NCBI RefSeq assembly: GCF_037042905.1
Contig: NC_087247.1
Coordinates: 45,768,420 to 45,832,419 of the forward strand
Reading direction: 5' to 3'
DNA: 64,000 bases
DNA from: Lytechinus pictus
Taxonomy: Eukaryota; Echinodermata; Echinoidea; Temnopleuroida; Toxopneustidae
Below are positions 46,202 to 57,110 of this stretch, piece after piece. Below the pieces are notes generated by a model. It searched no databases, had not been told where the DNA came from, and worked only from the letters and a program-made list of their open reading frames with translations. The translations under genes were made by a program, and so were the position numbers. Position 1 is the stretch's first letter. Each line of letters opens with the position of its first letter.

Positions 46202-48246
46202 GGACTATGAAATTGCTGTCGTGTTTATGGATAAAGATCATGGGAATATTCTTACAAAAGATCACAAATATGAGATATGAAACATGAACATAATTTATGT
46301 CACATGACATTATGGGGGTGGGGTTACTGGCATGTGACGTCACAAAATTGAAATTTTACGGCTTGTACCAGCTAATAATGTCCCTCGTATGGGCCACACA
46401 ATGATGAACCAATTCAAGTTTTATAAAGTTTACATAATTTAGAAAGCTCAAAATCTTACAGATATCGCTTCACTTTTTTTTCTTTACAAGCCCTTATCAT
46501 GTTCCTGTAGCGGCAGTATTTTACACTACATTCTAAGTTTGATAATGGGAAATGCACACGGAGGGACACAGAATTTGCATTCTTTTTAATTACTTTTTTT
46601 TCTATCAGGGTCAAGTTAGGAATAAAAAGTCCTATTTATTGGTAATGTTCACTTTCATCAAGAGTAATACACTTTAGGTTTTTCCTTCATTTTCCAAGTT
46701 TGTACTCCTGCACCATACTTCTCTTTTAATTGGTGCACTGATTCCTTTATCAGATATCAATAATGAAATAACGCTTCTCGCATGAACATTCTCAAATTCG
46801 TGATTGGACGAGCTCGGTCAGATTAGGAAAATTAGCTATATAGTTTTATAAATTTGATTTGATTCTGAAATTAATTCAGCCGTCTGTCAGATTTGGCATA
46901 ATACGAAATTGAAATATCGTTTCCACAGCAAACTTTTGTAACATTTAAGCAGGAATGAGTTGAGTGTATGTTTAATTGTGTTCAAAGAAAACTGTTTTTA
47001 TATCATGAAGGGAGTTTTGATTTCAATTTATTAGATAACAATCAATTAAATAATACATGTGAAATCAACAAATGAAAACTTGAGGAAAGCCTTACTCAGC
47101 TGCGTCAATATCAAGGTGAATGCTGCATGGTCTACCAAGCTTGGACTGTGCTCTTACTAGAGTTCACTTTGTCTAACCCAAAGATAATAATTTTGAAAGA
47201 TTCGTGATCACCCCAAAATGAGAAATCGACTGTCTTGGTGACAAAGTGAAAAAAGGTTAACACACTGGTTTAAATGAATATTAATTTGTGATCGTAAGGT
47301 GTCGCAGGAAGCAGGATTATGATCATGCAATGCTCATTAATGTTGTTGCATATACCAGGGCCCGTTTCATAAATCTCGACTGTGTGTTATGATAACATGT
47401 TTGCAATAACATTTTAAAGCTGCTGAAATCACTCAATTGATTAGTTGATCTTAACTTGTCATAGAAGCATGTTTCATTACAATACGTTTTTGTGAAACTG
47501 TACATTAGAATTTAAACGTATGTTTTTTTTTTTGTTTTTACAACTGCCCGGATTTGCAGTGTAACTACTTTTTCCATCTTACTCAGACATTCAAAATGCA
47601 AAATGTAAATTGTTTCTCTTTACTTGTGACATTAAATGAAACATGAGGTTGATTTGATCTAAAATTGTGATATTGTGATTATTATACGTAGTAGAGTATT
47701 AATATTATTAGTACATGTTAATTATTGTCAATCAATATACCTCTATTATCAATGAGTCAGGCAAAGGTTTTAACCAAACTATGTGACATGTGACTTTAAT
47801 GTGCACTCTCCCTATTTTGTATTGGGAGTGGAGTGACAGCCTCTTTGATTAAAAAAAGAGAAATCAATAAGAAAAAGAAATATAAAAAAAAAGAAGAAAA
47901 AAGGGTCCGAGATCATCGAGATGTGTTACTCTCGTGTATCCCCATGATTAATTATAATCATGGACCTATGAAAAGATGGACGACTAACGCGAGCATTTCT
48001 TTGATCCAATGATAGTCACCGTCACCTGGTTATGCGCATCTTAATGAGAACATATACAGGTGTTGTAACAATATAGCAATTACCATGACTGTTAAAGTTT
48101 CCCGGTCTTGATTTTTGTAGGCTGATACCCTGTTTCAGCATGTGCCTTTCAGTCAACATGCTTCATATATGGAGCAGCAAACTTGAGGAGCAGACGATTT
48201 ATATTATATAAAATATGATATTATTCGATCCGCTAACTACCGCTCA
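46202..48246. other. 3' UTR of copy 3 and intergenic DNA
   Basis: No gene seen. GGGCCCGTTTCATAAA at about 47360 is a short interspersed word. An A-rich tract lies at 47850-47905. Confidence 0.45.
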
Positions 48247-48435
48247 CACATAAGGACCTAATTAGAAAGTCAAAAAGGGGCCTAAGCTTTCGATCCTAGC
48301 AGAATTGGATTCTGCTAGGATCTTTCTGCTAGGATCGAAAGCTTAGGCCCCTTTTTGACTTTCTAATTTACTCCATTGGCTCTCTTTTATTAGATAAGCA
48401 GTTTTTAGCAGCTTCTTTTTGCCACATAAGGACCT
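48247..48435. mobile_element. 163-base hairpin insertion with 13-base target duplication
   Basis: CACATAAGGACCT occurs at 48247-48259 and again at 48423-48435. The insert 48260-48422 consists of a long inverted repeat (TTAGAAAGTCAAAAAGGGGC, then CTAAGCTTTCGATCCTAGCA, and its complement), a short extra CTGCTAGGATC repeat in the loop, and about 55 bases of unpaired tail (ACTCCATTGGCTC..AGCAGCTTCTTTTTGC). The target length is unusual for TIR transposons and fits target-primed reverse transcription. No RNA polymerase III boxes or coding capacity are seen. Confidence 0.85.
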
Positions 48436-49199
48436 CAATAACATTGAGAGATACGCGATCTATACATGTTATGTGCCACGTATAATTATGTGGAATATTA
48501 TGGAGAAAATTGGGAAAATTGAATTTAAATGGTAAACAATCAATCACAATATTGCCTCTATATTAAAATATGCAGACATTTCCACAAATAAAACACATGG
48601 AACTAAGATTACCAAAGGTAAACGGTAAACAAAAACTGCACATCGATTTTCCATTATTTCATTGATTTGTTATTAACTGCGCATATAATATTTGTGAAAT
48701 ATAAATGTCCAATCACGAACTGCTTCAGTCCCTTCTCACGGTGACGATCATATAGGACCAAAGAACACTAGTATGAAGAGAATGTTATTCAGATAACAAT
48801 TACAGTCACCTGTTAGTGAATTCATTATCTAAGTGATGAATGTCCATCTCTTCATAGGTCCATGTTCTAATTAAGAAAAATTGCGCCACCGTTGATTCCA
48901 TATCTTAATACCTTGCCAATATCCTTGTAACTGTACAACCGCGCCCTACATGGCCGTATTACCATCAGGTTGAAACTAAATTTGCCATGAAACTTTCCAC
49001 GAAATTTCGACTAAGAAGAATATTCTTATTTGAATTTCATATATAAAACAAAAAGTATGCCCCCGCAGCCCACAAAAGGCCCCACGGAAAGAAATTAGAG
49101 AAAGAAGGGAAAAACGAAAGAAACGAAAAAAAAAAGCGTTACAAATGATGCTATTATATGAGTAATATGTCAACATTTATCACAGAATTAGGTTGTCAT
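48436..49199. other. No gene seen
   Basis: Noncoding DNA between two repeats; no signature in the short frames. Confidence 0.4.
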
Positions 49200-49955
49200 T
49201 TTTATCTCGCCTGTATAGCACAGCGAGACAAAAGGCGCCGCTTTTCCGACGGCTGCGGCGGCGGCGTCTACATTGAAATCTTAACCTAAGAAATGACATC
49301 ATAACTTAATAAGTAATGTATATAGACCTAGTTCATGAAACTTAAACATAAGCGTAATCAAGTGTTACTGAACATTCTGTTTGAGTTTCAGGTCACATGA
49401 TCAAGGTCAAATCTCATTTAGGCTCAATGAACTTAGACCATGTTAGGGGAATCAACATCGAAATCTTAACCTAAGTTTAAGTTTTTGAAATGTGATCAGA
49501 ACTTAGAAAGTTTATAGATCTAGTTCATAAAACATGGACATAGAGTAATCAAGTATCACTTAACATTCCGTGCGATTTTTAGGTCACATGACCATGGTCG
49601 AAGGTCATTTATGATAAATGAACTTTGGTCATTTTAGGGGGTAATTGTTGAATTGCCATCATAACTTTAAAAGTTCATTTATCTACTTCATAAAACTTAG
49701 ACATAAGAGTAATCAAGTATATTTGAACATCCTGTGCGAGTTTCAGGCCACATGACCAAAATACAAGGTCATTTAAGGTCAATGAACTTTTGCCATTTTA
49801 GGGGTAATTGTTTAATTACCATCATAACTATGGAAGTTTATGGACATACTTCATGAAATGTGCACATAGGGGTGATCAAGTATCACTGATCATCTTCCAC
49901 AAGTCGTAGGTCACATGACCAAGGTCAAATGTCACTTAGGGTCAATGAACGTAGT
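49200..49955. repeat. Tandem repeat, about 170-190 bp unit, four copies
   Basis: Units share CATCATAACTT.., AGTTCATGAAAC(TTA)..ACATA, GTAATCAAGTATCACT, AACATTC(T)GTG and AGGTCACATGACCAAGGTCA. The array opens with TCTCGCCTGTATAGCACAGC and a (CGG)n patch. It carries multiple AGGTCA half-sites, like the array at 2040-2510. Ends near a G10 run at 49980. Confidence 0.8.
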
Positions 49956-50441
49956 ATAACAGTATTATTTCCTTTTTTTCGGGGGGGGGGTCCCAAACAA
50001 CCTTTGCTTTTAATAAAAAAATGCCTATTTGGTAAAATGGCCTTTTACGGATTAAAGTAATTGTATTTCCATGCTTGGCCACCTCTTGATCAGTGCGGGG
50101 GGGGGGGGCAAGATAAAGGATTAATTTGATTTTCGTATTATCCCTCTTTTTTCTTCTTTTTTTTTCTTTCTGTATTATATTTCTTAACTTTTCTTTCAGT
50201 GAAGAGAACGTAGGAATAGACTAAAATATAGTTGAAGTGATTTATGAATCTTATGTACATGTTAATATGTTTTTGTTCTGTGATTTTACTGAAAACTTGA
50301 TGTATTGTAGATGTTGATGTTATGGGAATAATCAATAAACGAATACTTTAGAACAACAGCAACAACATTTTTAGGGAAGCCACTGAAGTCAGATGTTAGA
50401 TGTTTCGCCTTTTTCTTAGACTGAACCAAGACTATGCCAAC
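49956..50441. other. No gene seen
   Basis: G10 and G11 runs at about 49981 and 50097, then T- and A-rich sequence leading to the copy 4 promoter module. Confidence 0.45.
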
Positions 50442-50452
50442 GGGGATTCCCC
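50442..50452 (+). promoter_or_regulatory. NF-kappaB site of copy 4
   Basis: GGGGATTCCCC, preceded by GCCAAC and followed by ATCGCGCTGAATGACCTCGA. It is the same 11-base palindrome as in copies 1 and 5, with the same neighbouring CCAA and TGACCTCG words. It lies 120 bases before a strong first splice donor. Inferred promoter of copy 4. Confidence 0.7.
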
Positions 50453-50572
50453 ATCGCGCTGAATGACCTCGACGTTTCAAAGCGTTCGGCTGGTCATAAT
50501 GCACGTATACGTGTTGTCGAGCGTGACACGCTTTGAACACAATTAGAATAACCCGGTGGGACAAAATACGAG
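50453..50572 (+). other. Probable promoter-proximal region and 5' untranslated exon of copy 4
   Basis: Ends at AATACGAG|GTGAGT (donor after 50572), a near-perfect splice donor. The acceptor at 51159 then brings in the ATG. The ACGAG end resembles GGACGAG at the same place in copy 3. The exact transcription start is not visible. Confidence 0.5.
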
Positions 50573-51159
50573 GTGAGTGTCTATAATCTAGGCTACCATT
50601 GCGAGTTGCTAAGTGGCATATATATTTCAATTAATTTTCAGAAGTAGGCTCTATTTGATCTTTTGATTTCATATTAGAGATTTCGGCGCGAAATGAAGAA
50701 AATGTGATCATCGTGCATGGAGGCATGGCAGAGAATTCGCCAATAATATCCGCCATCTGATGAATCATAAATGCACATAATAATAATAACTATTTTGTAA
50801 AATCTATGTACCAAAATTACAGGATATACAAAGTGAATCTATATTTAAAGTTGATAATTACTTAGAATTATAAGGTCAGAAAAACATGGGCATACTTTTA
50901 AATGGGTTGAATCATCATTTGCATTTTTAAAATAATTTATGCTACGTTGTGTATATGTTGTGTATAATAGATTTTTATCATCAAATAATTTTTTCTAATT
51001 AGACTTGAAGATGATGATGGATCTTAACTTTTTAATGTAAATGGAAGAACGATGATATTCCAATCAAAATTTACCTATCCATATGAGCTATTCTTGGAAT
51101 GCGTTCTGAATATAACCTAGAATAGATCCTTATTATTTGCTATCATTATCTATTGATAG

Positions 51160-51442
51160 ATGGAGAGTCAATCATCAAAGCCGAGACAGATTACGATAGG
51201 CATCTGTACATCAGCGTTAAAGTCCAACATCGAGGCTTTTATAGAGAAAGTCAAAAGTCTCCCCAATGTAGCAGTTAAATTTATTCAGCTACCATACAAT
51301 GATTTAGACAGTTTTCGGCTTTCAAGTGAAGGACTGGATGGTGTGATAGTCTGTCATTCTATCAACAATCGTCGTTTTGCAATCACAGACGTCATGGATG
51401 CACTCTATGACAAGTTCTTGCCTCATGTTCAAAATAAAATTG
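51160..51442 (+). CDS. Copy 4, first coding exon: N-terminal alpha/beta half-domain
   Basis: The acceptor CTATTGATAG is followed immediately by ATG. The exon reads MESQSSKPRQITIGICTSAL, KSNIEAFIEKVKSLPNVAV, KFIQLPYNDLDSFRLSSEGL, DGVIVCHSINNRRFAITDV and a helix to PHVQNKIG, ending ATTG|GTAAGT in phase 1. It is 283 bases, the family's usual size. A short basic N-terminus precedes the first strand; no signal peptide. The loop ICTSALKS sits where a P-loop would be but lacks both glycines. It is probably the best-preserved copy together with copy 5. Confidence 0.87.
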
Positions 51443-51773
51443 GTAAGTTAAATCAATAATTTTTGTTTGTCGTTAATATAAGAACACTTTTTGTGTGCGC
51501 GTTTGTTTGCGTGTATAAAGTTAAAAATGTACGTCGAGTAAAATATAATTAAACCAATAAAAACAAACATAGAACAAACTGTAGAACGGAAACTCCGTTA
51601 TTGATGTAATATAGGCGTATTATTCATTTTCATGTACATTATTGAAGATGAAATCAAAAGTTTTTTTCCGGTTAAGAAATGAAGCAAAGGTGTTTTTAAG
51701 TGTCTAATTGAAAGGAAGGTTGGATAAGTCATTTAGGTTTTAATTAACGATTCTGTATATTTGTAATATGCAG
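51443..51773. other. Intron of copy 4
   Basis: 331 bases, GT-AG, the shortest intron of the family. A GTGTGCGCGTTTG patch near 51492 is the only notable sequence. Confidence 0.75.
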
Positions 51774-52540
51774 GAAAGGAAAACGTCTGTGTTATTGCAC
51801 ATGACTTTCGATGGCCCATGGGACCAACTGGATCCGCAAATCACACAAAGGTCAAGGAAACTTATATGGTCAGCTTCAAGAGAAATCAGTCTACAACCTT
51901 TAAGTGTTCTAAACTGGCCATCATCTGTGGTAGTCTGGATAAACATGTGGAGGTGGATGAAACAGATTGGAAACATCTTCAAAACTTCGTTCTACAATGT
52001 CATGTTACGCGGAGCTGGATTGTCCATGTCTTGTCAACATCTCTGGCCCTCATTAAGTTTTTTGTCCATGTCTTGTCAACACCTCTAAGTATGATCATGA
52101 AGGTAATAGAGAGATATCTCCCTTGCCTCCATCGTATTTTAATGCACATTTACCAGGCCGCTGAAATTGTTTTCATTCCCGTCCATGATGACGACCTTCC
52201 CACAGTTCTGATATCCCGAGAAGCCCAAACTAGAATCACTATACCATGTATACGAATCATCGAATATATACTTCTGCTGTTGTGCAGTCCTGTCATTATC
52301 ATGTGTATGTTTGTAGATTGTATTTTTCAGCGGATATACCCCAATGATTCAGTCCATTCACTGTTAAAGTCATTCAAGAAAGATGTTATTAACAAAACCC
52401 TAGAAAGATCTGCAACCTACAAAGGTCTGTGCTGGACTGTACTCTGGATACCTTTTAACTTTACTTTCAATTTCTGTTCATTCAACCTTGGTAATATGCG
52501 TAGGCTGCTGCTGCTCTGTTTGTCAATATTTTGGAAATGA
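51774..52540 (+). CDS. Copy 4, last exon: end of alpha/beta domain plus multi-pass membrane C-terminus
   Basis: After a TAATATGCAG acceptor it reads GKENVCVIAHDFRWPMGPTG (W kept, first P of PWP changed to R), then TTFKCSKLAIICGSLDKHVE and a helix ending FVLQC. A direct repeat of a FVHVLST(P/S)L-type unit follows, then hydrophobic segments including IIEYILLLLCSPVIIMCMFV and GLCWTVLWIPFNFTFNF. The NDSVHSLLKSFKKDVINKTL block aligns with copy 3. It stops at TGA 52538-52540 about 80 residues before the copy 3 end, so the FWRH tail is absent. The protein is 349 residues. Confidence 0.85.
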
Positions 52541-52899
52541 AAGCAGTGTATATATATCTTAACCAGATTCATGGGGCGTTGATGAGAGAGAAAAGTGATA
52601 TCATCAGAGCGTGAATTATAGAGCTAAATATCCCAATATTCCATCACTGACATCATACACGGAATATTCATCCAATTTGGCGCCTCCAAGCTCCAATTTT
52701 CAAATAGTTATCCCAAACATTTTTTTTTCAAATGATTATCCCAAACCTTTTTTTATTATGTGTTTTAATTGTTTTGCAAATATAAATTTTTTCATCAAAA
52801 TATACTACATCCAATGATTTACCCGAATCAATCTCTGTATTTCTTATAAGCTTCACTTGGAATGAGGTGGCTACTTGTAGAATTATACTTCTGTTCAAT
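52541..52899. other. 3' UTR of copy 4
   Basis: No further coding homology to copy 3 was seen after the stop, so the missing tail is not simply hidden behind it. T-rich stretches only. Confidence 0.5.
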
Positions 52900-53970
52900 G
52901 TACCCCAGATAGCTTCAAAATGCTACAGCTCGTGTCGTCGCACTGTCAAATAAACGCTCACATATCATATTACTCAAATTTGGAATTCCCTGCATTGGCT
53001 GCCTAAAATGCCTATAGAGAATAGGATCATTTTTAAGATTCAAATTGTTGCTCGCTTTTCATTGCCTTCATGGATAAGGCAGACCAATACATTTCTAGAC
53101 GAACTACGGAAATATTATGTACCGTAAGGGCACTAGTATTCAACCCGTTTGGAGAGTTTCCTCAAATATATTGAAATATAGAATTTACCTGAATTTCAGA
53201 CCCGTCTTATTTCCAAGAGCAAATGCTGGTTATTCTTTATTTTTTTCTTCAACCAGTTGACTGTGTGCGCGGGTGATCGAATTATACGGCGACGGATTTT
53301 GGTACTAGTATTCAACCCGTCGGCACTAGCATTCAACCTAGCGATGAAAGATGGCCCTGTCTCTCAATCTGCCCTTGTCCCATCCGACTATGGACTAGAC
53401 CATTTGAGATGAGACCAAACAGGGAATTAATCAAAGCCAGAGACTTACATAGATCTAGATCTAATTTAGCAATCTAAACCCTTTTGAGATTTACTATCAA
53501 TCCTCACTAGGTTGAATACTAGTGCCATTCAGTGCAAAAGGCCATCGCCGCATAATTCGATCCTCCGCGCATAGCTAGTCGACAGATTGACAAAGAAAAT
53601 ACCGACAACAGATTACCCTGGAAATAACAAAGGTATGAAATTAAGATAAATTCCCTATTTCTAAATATTTTGGGGAATATGTCAAAATCTTTGAATTATG
53701 CCGGGTTGAATACTAGTACCCATACGGTAGGTCTCTTTGTTCTTCGACATCCAGTTCCCTTGTGGTTCCATACGTTTCAAAAACCTTGGGGAAAATTACT
53801 GTGGAGTAGACTTCCTAAAGAAAGCAAAAATTGTATCTCTTTTGAGTCCTTCATAGCATTCCTATATTTATTTCTTAATTATTTATGCGCCTTGATCACT
53901 CTACAGAGTGGATTTGGCGCTTTATTAGTCCGGTCCCAATCAACCGGTCACTGGTCACAATGTATAATGT
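52900..53970 (+). mobile_element. LINE C-terminal fragment split by a MITE
   Basis: The left part (about 52920-53119) reads, with breaks, a QNATARVVALSNKRSHI stretch typical of the region after LINE reverse transcriptase. The right part (53730-53970) reads RSLCSSTSSSLVVPYVSK, then a WSRLPKESKN-type end. If the MITE at 53122-53727 and one TA are ignored, the two parts join as the usual RS..SSLVVP motif. So the MITE landed in an already existing LINE copy. Several stops show that it is old. Confidence 0.7.
53122..53727. mobile_element. 606-base MITE with TA target and iterated internal motif
   Basis: The ends are inverted repeats, CCGTAAGGGCACTAGTATTC on the left and the complement CCGTATGGGTACTAGTATTC on the right, flanked by TA at 53120-53121 and 53728-53729. 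The word GGYACTAGTATTCAACCC recurs internally near 53301 and 53323 (direct) and 53505 (inverted). No coding capacity. Confidence 0.85.
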
Positions 53971-55180
53971 ATGACTAAGAAGTCATTTGGTAATCTGTTT
54001 ATCGGTTAAACGTAAACAATATCTATTTTCATCTTTTAGAAAGACGATGATACCCATGCACAGCCCCATAAATCTACATATAAAAAAGTGATAAACTCAC
54101 GACAACATATTGATCATAATTATCATAATAACTGCTGGCTGGGATCGAACCTCATATTATATTACTTCATTTTGATGTTTCAAATATCACTTAGTTACAA
54201 CCTGAATATTACTTTATAAAACATGTGTATTATCCTATCAACCTTGTTCTGCTCATTGTTGTTGTTGTTGTTTGGTTTTTAACGTCACTCTTATTCAAAA
54301 AATAATATATGCGCCGATCAAAATATCATACCAAATCAAAAAGGTTGTTTATTTTTATTATTTTCAGTAGATAAGACCTTACGTAATACTGTATATATAT
54401 TGTAAACATCACTTTCTCTTGTTCTCGTTATGCTTTCTAGAAGTTTATCCGGAAGTTTATGTGATCATTAATATGATGTTGAATATGTTAAACTGGAGGA
54501 TAATAAATGTTTGTTTGAATTGATTTGAGCTTTGTTTGAATTTTTTGTAAATGTCATGAAATCGCATGTGAATGTTGCTAGAAACAATTAAATCACGCTT
54601 TTGAAAAAAGGGTAGTTCAAAATAGCAGGAGGATCGCTTTTAACAGGCTATCTGTCGGAATGAAGTTTTGTTGACGAACTTCCACGCACAGACTTTATGT
54701 TACAATTCCTACTGTTAGGTAATCCGTGAAAACACGCAAGGGCCTGGAAATGATTTTTTAACAAAAAAGGGGGCGGTTCGTTCCCAAATGAAGTTGATTT
54801 GGGTATAATTTCCACATTTTAGCATATAAACCTAATTTTCAAGGCGCTTCAGCACCCCGCTTCTCAGGGCCATGATTAATGAAATTATTATACAGGATGT
54901 GAACTGTTACCCCTTCGCTGTTTTCTGTAGGCATCAAATTAAATAGCATATATAAATTTTTCGAGATATGCGATTTCCTTGGAAAAACAAGATACCGTCC
55001 GCCAAATGATGTCTTTGGTAATCTTTTCTTCAAATTTGTATATGCGTGAACAAGGATTTATATACATGATATAGGTGATATTAAATGAAATGGAGACTTT
55101 AAAACTTTTACAATGAAATAAATTCGTCAGTTACAGATAATTATGCGTATAGTTTTAGTGGGACGCGTATCAGTGGTATA
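53971..55180. other. Noncoding; relative of the 16926 foldback at about 54770-55180
   Basis: CCGCCAAATGATGTCTTTGG, then TTCTTCAAATTTG, a GCGTGAACAAGG word and a terminus TTTTAGTGGGACGCGTATCA follow the same order as the right arm of the 16926-17685 element. A (GTT)n tract lies at 54256-54270. No gene seen. Confidence 0.5.
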
Positions 55181-55384
55181 CTCTGCAGTCCGGTTTTACC
55201 AGGGCCAATGTAGAGGCTATTGTCTAGATCTGTGCGAAACATGGGCGGAAATCCCGGGGGGGGGGGGGGACAGGGGGACGCGTCCCACTACCCAAAATAG
55301 TAGGGGAACACAATATCAAATGTCCCCATAATATTATTGGTCTTTCATGATACAAATACATCATTCAAAATCCAAATAAAACGT

Positions 55385-55515
55385 GTATTTTGGACGAGAT
55401 GACCTTACTTTTTGGTGATAACCTTTTTTTTTTTTTTGCTTGTCAAATTTATTTTGGTCGAAATGACCTTACATTTGGGGGATAGCTTTTTTTTTTTTGC
55501 TTGTCAAATTTTCCA
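55385..55515. repeat. Duplicated poly-T module, same family as 19244
   Basis: Two units of GAAATGACCTTA.., then a T run and GCTTGTCAAATT, side by side. The module at 19244-19345 has the same order. G14 and G18 runs flank the region (about 55257 and 55545). Confidence 0.65.
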
Positions 55516-56124
55516 GCCCACTGACGTAAATCCGGTCTGAGAAGTGGGGGGGGGGGGGGGGGGGATAGCAATATATTCAGCTGAAAACTCAAAATTTTTG
55601 GGACACACCAAGCTGTATGTATACGGGGGTATATGACCTTGTACTATATCTTTCAGTTAAAGGTGTTTTTATAAGGTGTTTTTCGATAGTTATATTGTAA
55701 TGGATTTGTTGTGATAAAAACTACCGACTACAATTAATATTCAAATGCGAGCCAGCAAATTTTCAGTAGGTAGAAGAAAGAATGGTGTCCAGAAACCTCT
55801 TTCAAGTGGTGTGTAATTATCGCATTACGGGCTATTATACAGAGGTATCAAAGGTATTGCTTTAAGCTACGCCTACCATTGTTCTCTTCATCAATTTCTT
55901 TACAATATTTAAATAAAAGAGTTGCCAAAGCTGTTGTACATTTTGTATACTTTCTCCCATACGTGTACTGTATCAAAGCAATACCTTTGATCCAGCTGAG
56001 GCATGGCGGCTTGTCATTGTTCAAAACCCACCTTCACCCGACAAAGGAAATTATAATTGGTATAGTGTCGAAAATTTGTCTATCTGACGGTCAGTCGGAT
56101 CGGGGTCACCCTTGCCACTAACCC

Positions 56125-56196
56125 GTCTCTGTGGTCTAGTGGTTAAGGCACCGGCGTTCAAAGCTGGGGGCCCGGGTTCGATTCCCGGCAGAGACA
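56125..56196 (+). tRNA. tRNA-like gene with anticodon TCA
   Basis: A full cloverleaf can be drawn by hand. The acceptor stem GTCTCTG/CAGAGAC pairs perfectly and is followed by A73. The D stem GTCT/AGGC holds with one wobble, with GG and A21 in place. The anticodon stem CCGGC/GCTGG has one G-T pair and a seven-base loop GTTCAAA with T33; the T arm is CCGGG-TTCGATT-CCCGG. Box A (TGGTCTAGTGG) and box B (GGTTCGATTCC) are intact. The anticodon at 56158-56160 is TCA, which reads UGA. The length (72 bases) and short variable loop exclude selenocysteine tRNA. The backbone resembles tRNA-Glu in spacing. Confidence 0.85.
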
Positions 56197-56202
56197 TTTT
56201 TT
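56197..56202 (+). terminator. RNA polymerase III terminator
   Basis: TTTTTT immediately follows the tRNA's discriminator base, a normal polymerase III stop. It supports a functional transcription unit rather than a SINE head, which would continue into a body. Confidence 0.8.
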
Positions 56203-56394
56203 CGGCATCACCAATTTTTCCAAAGGGTAGATAGCTCTGGGAAACCTTGATTTAAGCTACGCCTACCATTGTTCTCTTCATTCATTTCTTTACAATATTT
56301 AAATAAAAGAGTTGCCAAAGCTGTTGTACATGTATAACTTCACACATTTATATATATACATGTATATTATATACATATAGATATATATAATTTG

Positions 56395-56570
56395 TTGGTG
56401 AGATATGTGTCTCTTTCTCACGAGTCATATATATGTATGTATATATACATATATATGACTCGTGAGAAAGAGGTGAGATATGTGTCTCTTTCTCACGAGT
56501 CATATATATGTATGTATATATACATATGTATGACTCGTGAGAAAGAGACACATATCTCACCAACAAATTA
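56395..56570. repeat. Compound palindrome
   Basis: GGTGAGATATGTGTCTCTTT, then CTCACGAGTCATATATATG, and their complements alternate so that two hairpins stand side by side and the outer ends also pair. TA-rich spacers form the loops. Reads as an open frame of repeated peptide on the minus strand, which is an artefact. Confidence 0.85.
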
Positions 56571-57110
56571 ATGCGAGCGCGAAGTGCGAACTGAAATTTT
56601 TTGGTATACTGAACTGAAAACAGGAAAAAGGTACCTGTTTAGGATTGTTTGTAGTAAATCATGAGGAGGATCTCACTACACAGATAATGCGAGTGCCGAG
56701 AGCGAGCTGAATTGTTTAATATTCTGACCTGCAAGCTTGTTATTCTAAGCATTTTTGGTACGATTAAGATGGGTGTCTAAAATAACAATAGATACGAGCG
56801 CGAAACGCAAGCTGAACATTTTGATATTTCGATCTGAAAAAAATTGACAGTTTAATGGACGTTTTTGATAAAGAACAAGCTATATACCCAACAAAAGATT
56901 ATTGCAAATCGAAGCGGGAGTTCTTTTGAGGTTTAGAACTGAAAACGGGACATTCTGTTCACCTATTTAATCATGAAAAGTATGGGGTTTTGCTACAGAA
57001 ATGATGCGAGCGCGAAGCGCGAGCTGAAAATTTTTATATTCCAATCTGAAAAGCAGATATTTTGAGCACGATTTTTAATAAAGAACGAGATATGTATTTC
57101 AATCTCGCTT
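56566..57110. repeat. Tandem repeat with GCGAGCGCGAAGCGCGAGCTGAA core
   Basis: About four units of roughly 105-150 bases (starting near 56572, 56686, 56792 and 57004). Each opens with a GCGAGCGCGAAG / GCGAGCTGAA core, then an AT-rich stretch with TTCTGATCTGAAAA-like words. A looser relative lies near 57890. Confidence 0.75.

Larger units (their letters stand above)
55861..56331. repeat. Direct repeat of about 80 bases flanking the tRNA gene
   Basis: The block starting TTTAAGCTACGCCTACCATT and running through AAATAAAAGAGTTGCCAAAG occurs at 55861-55940 and again at 56251-56330, with one or two differences. The tRNA gene and about 310 bases lie between. It may be the remains of a tandem tRNA repeat unit. 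Confidence 0.8.

Noticed and set aside
48260-48422. Hammerhead ribozyme in the hairpin insertion
   Set aside because: A GAAA occurs beside a stem, but there is no CTGATGA core on either strand, so the ribozyme cannot be supported.
51768-52088. Second frame overlapping copy 4 last exon
   Set aside because: It is an out-of-frame shadow; the frame with HDFRWPMG and FKCSKLAIICG agrees with all paralogues.
56125-56196. Selenocysteine tRNA, suggested by the UCA anticodon
   Set aside because: Length, seven-pair acceptor stem and four-base variable loop are those of an ordinary short tRNA, not of selenocysteine tRNA.
56125-56196. Head of a tRNA-derived SINE
   Set aside because: A perfect acceptor stem and an immediate T6 terminator with no SINE body after it favour a real tRNA gene.
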